This document shows positions 28,301 to 39,000 of a stretch of DNA of 64,000 nt, piece after piece (positions within the stretch are counted from its first letter, which is position 1; every line of letters begins with the position of its first letter). The DNA comes from Aquila chrysaetos chrysaetos (Eukaryota > Chordata > Aves > Accipitriformes > Accipitridae): assembly GCF_900496995.4 (NCBI RefSeq), contig NC_044009.1:51896505-51960504 (forward strand), read 5' to 3'. The translations under genes and the position numbers were made by a program. Under the pieces are notes generated by a model. The model was not told where the DNA came from, made no database searches, and was given only the letters and a program-made list of their open reading frames with translations.

Positions 28301-29972
28301 AGGAACTGCGTAATGTTTTGCACGAAATAGAGAAGTCGTAATTAGTTGATGTGCACTAAAATCCTGCAGGTTTTTAAGCAGAGGGAAGTACTGAGAAATA
28401 CTTGCTTGTTGCTATGTGCTTTTTTTCTTTTTTTCATATGGCTTTGCTTTTTTATTTTTTAATTGTTGTAGGCTTCTCTTCCCAGGACGTGATGGAATTG
28501 TTAGGGGCTTGGTGGGAGGGGGCTGGCAGAGGCTTGTCTCTGATTTGCTGATGATGCAAGAGATGTACACTTTGCTCAGGATAAGGAAAAGAAATGGAGT
28601 ACAGCTCTGAGTGTTTTGGGAGGATAGGACAGGATAGGATGCTGCCAGTCAGCCTGAAACTTGAAGCAGCGCTGCTACCACTAACCTAAAATTCACCAGG
28701 AGTCCCTGTCTCGGAGGCAAGAGGCTACTTGTTCTTGTGTAAGGTTGAGCTGAACACCACCTCTCTCCATCTCCCATCTTATATGCCTTTGAGCATTGTC
28801 TTAGAATTATTCATTAAAAGGCAGAATTGAGTGTTGGATATATGTTTTTGAAGGAAGGCATGTGCAAGCAAATACAAGTTCTGGAACCTCTTCAGGTTGG
28901 AGGTCACAGGCTTATAAAATGAACTACTAAATGTAGTTTTCTCACGTTTTTCAGGGTAGTGTACCTAGGGATTTATTTACATGAAGTTACTGAGTTTAGG
29001 TGGTACTTCAACTTTTTAATGCAGATATTTATGGGGCCTGGGAAATCTGTTTGGGGAGAGGGTTAAGAGCAACATAAAGAAGGCAGTTAGAAGTTACTTC
29101 ATAAGAAAACCTTAAGTTTGTACTAATTACTACCCATCTTTCCATTAGTTTCTCTTAAAAGTTAGCATATAAGTATCAGTGGGGGATAAAGGATAGGCTT
29201 ACTTGAAACTATTTACATCAGGAAATTTTTTAATTGCCCAGTGGGAGGCTAGTTTCACAACATTATTTCATCAAGTTGTATACTAAAACTAGTGTGCAGT
29301 GCTTGAGTGCATTATGTGTTTAATTCTTATGCTTGGGATAAATGAGACAGCAAAATATAACTTTTTTGTTTGTTTTGGCAGGCTTGCTGATGTATCTAAA
29401 GTATACAGTAATCTTAACAACAAGGTAAATTTGCTAGAGAAATAGCTTGGGTTTGGGAAAATGTGTGACACTAGAGTTTTGCCATTCATCCTGTATTCGG
29501 GGAAAAAAAAAATTGAAAAATGTAATGAAGGTAGAGATTTAATTTTTAAACTTACTTATTTTTTACTAAAAAGGTAGCTGAGGGGAGGACCACTAAGCTT
29601 AGCTATTAGACTTTTCATGTGGTGTGGCGTTTAAACTTGTTTATTCAGGCCATACTATTCTATGGGATAATAATGTTTTGAATAATGTTTTAAGCTTTTA
29701 AATAGTGAATATGTGCAATATTTGAATTAAAGAAAAAAACTTATTGTTTCTTCTCTCTCTCAGCTTGAAAAACTACTGGCTGAGATTATCCTGTGTTTGC
29801 AGTCTCACTGCACTGGCTCTTACGATAGTGAACTGCTAGAGCAGCTTTCGCCGTTGCTCTGTGTAATGTTTCAGCATAAGAGCAAACAAATCCGCAACCA
29901 GTGTGCTCACTTCTGGAATACAACATTTGCTAAGACTACGTCACTAACATATCCTGAAGAGTTAAAGTAAGA

Positions 29973-30007
<35 letters not shown>

Positions 30008-33000
30008 GAAGAGATCTTGGGTTATGTACAAATGAATTGGTATTGTTCTGGTTACCATTTATATTCTGCTTTTTGTGCGAGCTGGAATATCTGTTGGTCT
30101 TGTGTGCCTTCCCGCCCCCTGCCATAAGTTTAAAAATCTTTTTTGTTGAGCAGATCTGTGTTAAGCCAAGCCAAAAAGAAAATTCCACTCTTGCTGCCTG
30201 GTTTTGAAAGCATCGAGGTAGCCGAAGACTGCAGTGGCCCCTTCTCTGATGTGGTGAGTATTTTGTTGACCCCCAGCGGGTGCTTCATTGTGTGTAACTT
30301 CATGGGAGCTGTTCAGAAGGTAGCGGCAAGGTCAGTTTTGATTTCTACTGTGATTAGCCTGCGCTTGCTTCGTGTTTAGAATGATAAACTATGCTGTTTA
30401 AGCACTGTCAAAAGACTGAGCTGGTTCTTAACAGTTTATGCATTTTAAATTTCAGGTTCTATTAGTTTGTTTGAAATAATTAATTTTTTAAGTTGTCCTC
30501 TACATAATTTAGAGGAAAATGGGATTGTGGGACAGTTTAGTTGTAGAAATTAATACATCTCAGGATGGGTTTGTGAGCTTGGAGTTTCTTCATACGATGC
30601 ATTCAGTGTATTTTTATTTGAATAGGCGGAAAATTCACAGCTGGATGCAAAGATAAGTGGAATGGAAGTAAAGTTGGGTCAGAAACGAGACTCTATATTG
30701 GCACAGACGAGTGAACTAAAAAACGAAGTAAAAGACCAACCCAGTAAGGTGCAAGTAACATCTGCGAAGGTAAGGTGTTTACAGATAGGTGTGATGGAAT
30801 CAAATCCGTTATATTTTGCAGCAGAATGTCTAGTACGGGCTGCAAATTCTCGGTAAAAATTAATAAATTTTGTGATGCTGAAGTATTTTTCTTTCAGACT
30901 TGGGCTGTATAGCATGCTTTAACTAAATTTTCCTGTTAAAATTCCCTGCTAAGTTTACAGGTGGCTGAGTTTTAAGGAGGGATCATGGAGGTCTGCTTAT
31001 GGATGGGAGGAGTGGCAACCAGGTACAAAATGCACACCTCGGTCTGGTTGCAGGTTGTGACAGATTCAGGTGTTGAGGTGGATCTTGGTTTTGGGAGACC
31101 TGTGCTGCCTGCTCCAGTCTGTCACTCGCACTAGGGAGAAAAGGGTGTTGTATTCTTAAGGAATCACTGATTTAGTAAATGGCAGTAAATGGTAACCCTC
31201 CTGAGTATTGAGGCACTTTCACCCGTTACAGCCTTTGAAATTCACGACACTGAGGGAAGCGCAGAAGCTCACTTCAGGGCATGGAGGAGGGGATGCAGAC
31301 TCTCTCCTAGGCAGTAGTGTTGGGGGAAGAAAATCACTCATGAAGAAAACCAGCACCTACTGAGGGATTTGTGCCAATTAATATCCTGAAAGAACTGCGG
31401 TTATTTGAGAACCGTTCCATTTAGGATGGCTGTACCTGAAAACTGTGAAAACATTTTCAATTCCTCTATTTGTTTTCTAATCCAGGTGGGGGGTTTTGTT
31501 TTCTTTCTATAGTTGAAACTAGAATTTTCATCTTCAAAGACTAGAAATGAGGTACTTTTGGAAGAGGAGAAATCTGTTGATTTCGTGTTTATTCCTCCAG
31601 AAACAAAAGCAAGAATATTGACAGAACATCAAAAAGAAGTGCTTAGGTCAAAGAGGTCTGTAACTTACTCTGTTTTAAACTTAATGTGAAATGTCATTAC
31701 ATTGAAGTTATGTCAAATTGACATAACTTCAATTCTTGTATCTCGGACTACTGGAGGTAATCAAGTCTTACTCTTCCATACAAGTTACAAGGTTTAAAGC
31801 TAACAAAGTTCCTTGCTTTACTGTTTTAAAGCAACCAAATTATTCTCTGATCTGCATTTCCTATTTTGATTAAATATACTCTGTTATCTGTTTGGAGTTT
31901 GGTAATTTGGAGTTTACGTTTTTACTTCATGACTCTCACTTGCAATGTGAAATGGAAGATGTTATTTTTCTTAAATCATTGACATGAAAGGGGTTTTTTA
32001 CCTGACCTGAAGGAAAGACTTCTAAATTTGAAGAGAAGTCTTATGTCAGTAGCATATCAGAAATTAGGGTATTCCCAAGACTCATCTTAATTACAAGGGA
32101 ATCTTTAGAATTATCATCTTTAATGTGAGAAAATAATACTAGAGTATTTTCTGTACTCAGACAGCAAAAACATAGTGTAAGCTGAATTTGTGTACAATGG
32201 CACTTGACAGGAACTCGCATGTGGTGATGAATTCTTTGCAGGGTGGGATTGCAGTCACAGCTTTTTCCCCCCAAAAGCATGTTTGAAATAAAAAAAGATT
32301 TAATGCAACTGAAAATAGCGGTGTCGAAATAAGGAGATAAATCATGATCTGCATCCCCTTTGCAGTTTGCTGTGCCAACTGGAGTCTGAGGTTGTAGCAG
32401 CCAGTTGCAATTTTGTGTCTTTTCTGCCCAGAACAGGGAGCAGAGCATATGGTCACACACTGTCCTGATCCGCAATATACGCTGCCCTGCTTTTTGTGCA
32501 GCAGTCCCCAAGTGGATGCGTGTTGCAGTTCGAGTAGTCTTGAGGGTTTGGAAGTTCAGTCCTCGTCATACCAGTATCCACTCTCTTGTGACGAATGCGT
32601 TACACTACCCCATCCTTTTATTTTTCTAAAAAAAGGGTCTGACTTAACATTTCTGGTTTTGTTTCAGAGTTGATATTCCTGCTATGTACAACAATTTGGA
32701 CACATCACAAGACACTACCTTATTTTCTCAGTATACTCAAAGCCAGGAATATCCTTCGTAAGTAAAGGTGGCCCGTATATACATCAAAGGTGTCCTCCTT
32801 TTCTGCAACACTTCTAACTTAAGTAACTTCTATTTTAGGGAAAAATCATCTTTAATAGAAAATGCAAAAGAAGATACTAAAACCAAGCCTCAGGTAATTT
32901 CTCATTGTCTAATGGTAATGAAGATATCAGAATTATAACCATACCAGTGATGTTTTCTTCCTGTTAGTAGCTCTGGTAATTAATGGCAAAACTCTTTGAT

Positions 33001-36000
33001 TACTGGCTATGATATGGTTTTAAGATTGATTTGGAAACTCTTCAAGCACAAAAACGCACCCCCAAGTGTATCGGCTTGCAGGACTAATTCCCTTTCTCTC
33101 TATTAATTAACCTGTAAGACTCTTGAGAATATCTTTGTTTTCTTGGGCTTTCTCTTATTTTTTCCATGTCTGAATAATACTGACACAGGCTCCGTGACTA
33201 CAGAATACGCCAATAGCTTTTGTGGTTTGTATTTCATTCTCGCTGCCAGATTTGAATCCAATACTGTTGCAGTGTTCTTTGTGCTGTGTTCTGCTTTATG
33301 TAATTTACACTAGAAAGGGCCAATCATGAAGCATTTTGACTTAATTTCAAAATGGGAGGATTTATATAATTAGTTTTAGTGTGGATGTATTTGAGTTTTG
33401 TTACCCAGCTACAGGTATTATAGGGACTTACCGATCTGTCATGTGTATGTGCTACTGACTATTTTATTGGGGTAAAAATACCCAAAAGCTGTAGCACAGG
33501 CTTACTGTGACTTGCTATGGTGCTGCTGTTCTAAGAATTGTTTAATTGCCTAGCTTCACGTTAGCAATTGTAACACTGTTGACTTCTCTTCCATAACACT
33601 TTTTCCCGAGCAGATGCATTTGGTATGCATCATGATTTTCTGGAACTATTTTCACTTTTAAAACTCTTAATGTTGATTTCTGTATTACTCTAGTGGACCA
33701 CGCTTTTAAACAGCTTAGCTGTGTTTCCCCATTCTGAACTGCTTTTGGATAAAGCTTTAAGGGCTTGAGGTGGATTAAATAATAGATTTTGGAAGGAAAA
33801 AAAAAATTGTAAATCCTCAGTATAGTTCTGTTCCCTTTTGGAGAGGAGTTGGTTAAACAGCTAGCTTGATCAACTGTAGTGCCAAACAGATGGTAGGTAA
33901 AATACAGCAGAACTTTCAAAAATTTTTAGGAGTAGGTTTGTTAGTATCTCTGGCAAAACTTAAATAAAAGGTTTTTGCAGTTCTCTGTGGTTTGAGATTA
34001 AAGGGCTTTAAAAAAAAAAAAAAAAAAATTTTGTCTTGTATAACTACCATAGGATAGTTAATAAAATAACTTGAAGGAAGGGTGGTTTGAAAAACCTTGT
34101 GGATATGTTGTTTTCTATTCCAGCAGAGCTGGGGTTTTTTATATCATATTCATAGCAAAACTACAATACTTTGCTGTTCATGTTTTTGGGACAGGAAGAA
34201 AATGCAGAGAGTCAAGGATGCACCAACAAATCGGATGAAATTTCAGAGGACTGCAGATCAGATAATCCTCTTCAGAATGCTGCCTGTGAAAAAGTGTCAT
34301 CTCTTCCTCACATAAAGGAGAGCTCAACTTTAAACAATGAGGGAGAGTCAAGAAGGGATAGAGCTGAAATGATTCTGGAGGAGCCGTCAGTCAGAGAGGG
34401 ATTAGAAAAAAATACAGTGGAAACAGCTTCAAAGGAGCCCTTAGGAGGGAACAAAAACACTTCAAATGTCAGCAACAGTTCAACTTCAAGTGACGTAATT
34501 TCTGGAACACCGCAGCCTGCAAGCCGACGGCAGTCTTTTATTACTTTGGAGAAATTTGGTAGTTCAGAGAACAGACCCTTTAGCCTTTCAGCATTAAATA
34601 GTTTATCAGAGATGTCTGGAAGTGCTTCTGTGGCAGGTAAACAGAAAAATACAAATGTATGCAAGACTAGTGCTAAACCAGAAAAATCTGGAGAAGACGA
34701 CAAAAAGCCTTCAAAATCTGAGTCTGAACAAATATTTACTGCAATACGAAGGCTAACTCGCAGGCAGAGTAAAATGGAGCACCAAGGATATAAGCAGTCC
34801 AAGTTGCTCATTAGGTCAGAACAAGAGAAAAACGCACGAGAGTCTTTTGCTTCCAGCAGTATGGAAAATAGTCCTGAACTGTCTGTTTCAGTAGAAGACA
34901 TGGAATTTGTTCTCCTTGCTCAGTCCCAAGCTCTCCATTCTACAGATTTAGAAATTAAAAAAGTTGAAGATACAATAACAGAAATAGAAAAGGTCCAGGC
35001 ATTAGATACAGATTCTAAAGAAAATACGCCCCCAGAGACGACCGTGTCATCTGACCAGGTAACAGGTGATGATAGTCAGGTTCCACATGTGTCTCCTAAT
35101 CAGAAAATACTAAGACGTTCTTCAAGACGACGGTCGGAAAGCCTAGAAAGTACAGCAGGTAGTCAGGATAAGGAAGATGGCCACCAAAAGAGAGACAGAC
35201 GTAAAGATGATGAAAAATCTGGGCAAAAGAAGGTGCCGCAGACTAAAGATGATGTATCCCAAAAGCAGAAAGCAGTTTCTGGGAAAACTGCAGAAAATAC
35301 AAATAAAAAAGAAAGCAATCTACCCGAGAGTAGTGCTGCAGAGGACTCAAACTCAAAGGAGTCTCCTGCTTCAGGGGGCCTTGATGAAGTGAACAGAAGT
35401 GCTAGGAGGTCAGAAGATAGCTTAAAGACTGACACGGAAGGTCAAGACTGTAGCTCCAGCACAGTAGGTCAGAAGATTATTAAATGCCCACGATACCACA
35501 CACGAAGAGCTTCCCAAGGATTGCTTTCCAGCATAGAAAATTCAGAGGCTGATGGCTCCGAGACCAAGGAAGAAAGCACAAGGAAGAAAAGATCTGCCAA
35601 AGTGAAAAATAAAAGTGATTCTCTTGAAGGTAAATCAAAAGATCGACAGCCAGGAAGCCGTAGCCATGAGGTGTCTTCCCAAGGAAACGAAACTAAGAAT
35701 CTGTTGGAAACAAATCAAGGTGAACTGAGCCATGAAGCCAGCGCAGATGCTGCACTGACATCTGAACTGTGTGACCTGGAAAACCAAGTAATTCCTACAG
35801 CTGCTAGCAAAGCTGTGGAATCTGCCAGCTCAAAGAGTTCACCTGATGCACTGGATGCAAATGTGGAACAAAACAAGAGCAATACGTCGATAGAATTATT
35901 CACCAATCCCTGTGTATTTGACCAAGATTTGAAAGCAGCAGAGGAAAATAAGCAAACAAACATAGAAGACTATTGTTCAGCTGTTCTGACTGAATTTGTA

Positions 36001-39000
36001 CTGGGAGCAAATGCTTCAGGTGGTGATCTTTCCTCTTCGCAAATACCCGACTGTCAGCACAAAAGAAGCAAAAGGCTGAAAAGACTAAGGAACTGTGGTG
36101 GTTGTAAAAAGTCAAAGCGGCAAGTAATGTCATTCACCGATTCAAAAAATGAGACCACTCTTAAACTGAACAAGCCCCAAACCACCCCAGTTCAGATGTC
36201 TGTAAATACATCAGAGATGTCTAGTAATTCAAATTTTGACGAGAGCTTGTCCATAGCACCTTGTGCAATGAGCACTCCATTGCATCCTCCTAAGGAACCC
36301 AGTGCATTTAACTTGGAAAGAGAGAGAACATCTGAAGATGACCTGCAAGGAAGTAGTGGTGTAGTGGAGGAGGATCTAGAGAATCTGGAGTGTAAGGCAG
36401 GTGAAGTTACTGAGTCCAGAGCGGACATAAAAGAACCTGCTGATCAGAGTGACCGACCTGAACAGTGTCAGTCTGCCTGTGTTTCAGATGAGCCTGGTGA
36501 CAGCTGTTGGGCTGCAGGGAGTCAAAGCGAAGAACCAGCAGCTACAGAAAAGGAAGAAATAAGTCAGAAGGGACAGCTGGAGGAGATACCCAAGGCACTG
36601 GTTGTTGTTAGCAAACCTGAGAAAAAACAGATGAATGGGCTAGAAGGCAATCAGGATGATAAAGAAGCAGCTGAGAACGCTGTAGGAGAAACTGGCATTA
36701 TTCAAGATAAAGAGATGAAGGAGGAATTAGTGGAAACTGAAATTACAGTGCCTGAAAATGTGGCCTTAGACAAAGAAGATGCAGTAGCAAATAACAGTAT
36801 GGATTCACCTCAAAAGCCAGAAGATCATGATTCTTTAGCGTTAGTTAATGAAAGCCCTAATGGTATGCAGGCACGCTGCATGTGGTCTCCTTCAGCTTCT
36901 CCATCCACTAGTATTTTAAAGAGAGGCATAAAAAGAAATCAAGATGATGATTGCCTGTCACCCGCTAATAAGGTATTGTGATGTGATTCATTATGTGATA
37001 CTCACAATTCATTCAATTCATAACTGGGATATGCAACAGTGTCTGTAGTGTAATAAGTTCCAAATATGTTGAGTTATTGCCTGTATTTTTCATTGTAAAT
37101 GATCTTACACTGAAGACTTACAGATTTCTTTTTGGAATGTGCAAGCACTCACAGGCTTGCATTACTGGGGCTTGGGGTGGGGAGTTTTATTTTCGAAAGA
37201 GTCTGCCAAAGTCTAATCTGCTGCCTGGGTTGCAGTGCAGCAGATGTTACTGCAGAAGCACTGTGTGCATGGCCAGGGTCTTAGCGCTGGATTCTGAGCA
37301 GCTTTTTACAAAATGCATTTAATGTTTCCTTTGGCAACAAGGAAGCCACGGTTTCTGTCCTTGGGCGAAACATGATCTGTGTCATTCAAGAACTTTAATG
37401 ACTTTATTTCAAACTGAGTTATTTTGTCTCTTCAGACTTACTTCACCAGAGTGTGGTGGTTTCAGTTCACACTATAAAAACTACTTCTCTCTAAAAACAG
37501 ATTCGTCGAGTCTCTTTTGCGAATCCAATTTATCAAGAAGGACTGGCAGATGACATAGATAGGAGAAGTCCTGTCATCAGATCCCATTCATCTTCACCAT
37601 CTTCCCGAAATCTTAAAATTTTGTCTAATATTCAGGCTAAGGTAAATTCTGTTATGTATGTTCTGTGTGTCATAAGTACTCGCATTTCTCATTTATCATA
37701 GGTAACATTGCTTTTAGTGTATGTTCATAGACAAACAATTGTAAAAGCAGAGAATCAGTAAGTGTACAAAGTAATTGTAACTGGTTTAGCCTGACTCATT
37801 CTGTTACTCTCTGAAGACAAATGCGCTCTGAGATCTAGGTAGCTACAATCTTATGATTAACTGAATTCCTACGATCCTGAGAGATATTTTTTCCTCTTTT
37901 TCTATCCAGCATATTACCACTCCAACCAAAGGATTTCTGTCCCCAGGATCTCGTAACCCTAAATTTAAGAGCTCAAAGAAGTGCTTAGTAAGAAGTGCTT
38001 TGGTTCATGTATCTCTTCTATTTTTTCCTGTATTCAGTTGTGTGATAGTTAATTTAACAATTTTTCTGTATTATTCGAGATCACGGAAATGGCTAAGGAA
38101 TCGCTGCCTTGCCCTACAGAATGCATGTATCCTGCCTTAGTTGGTTGCAAAGCACCGGTTGATGTAATTTTACCTCAGATTACATCAAACATATGGTGAG
38201 TGGATTGTTGCTTTTGAAGATGACGTTTTACTAGAAACTGAATTCTTACTGAACCTACAAAACCAAATTTTCTAATGCAAAATGTGATGACTTAGAGACA
38301 TCTTTTCTAGTCTACTCAGCTCCTTTTCCTTCTGCTTGTATTACATATGGGAGGGCTTTAGAATGCCATTCCCTGATGGATAAACTGCAAAAAGGTGTGC
38401 TTCTGCAGATAGAATGTCATTTGCATTTTGTTTTTTCCTTCACTTATGTGTATGTGAATCAGCATTCATGTAAGATTTCTTTCTGCTCCACCGTGCCGGG
38501 CAGAAAGGACGTGAATTCTAGCACAATAAACCATTTTTCTTTCTCCCCTGCTGCAGCGCCAGAGGCTTGGGGCAGCTCATTCGAGCAAAGAACATTAAGA
38601 CAGTGGGTGATCTGAGTATCCTGACAGCATCAGAAATCAAAACTCTTCCCATCCGCTCTCCAAAAGTTTCCAATGTTAGAAAAGCTCTTAAAGGATATCA
38701 TGAGCAACAGGTAAAGCTTAATTTTAGTACCCAAAAAGCCAGTCTTAGCCTACTGAAGTGCTAACATCCATCATGAGGAATAATGTTTCCCCCCCCGTTA
38801 GAAATCAAAGTAACATGGGAATTCAAGGTACAGATGACTTGGTTACAATATTATTAACAGGAATAATGATTTATTACGAGGTTAAAACATGTCCCACCGT
38901 GTAATCTACCCCTCCACCCCACTCTGAATATGCATCTCTTGTTCTCTCCTAAAAAATATGCAGGTAAAATCTCGAGGGTTTGAGGAAATAGCAGCGCTTG

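Noticed and set aside
32041..32511. 156-codon minus-strand frame in RIF1 intron 26
   Set aside because: No recognisable family, splice context or promoter; overlapping plus-strand frames are equally open.
34308..34901. 197-codon open frame antisense to RIF1 exon 29
   Set aside because: A mirror of the real coding exon with no features of its own; other antisense frames at 35163-36428 are the same effect.
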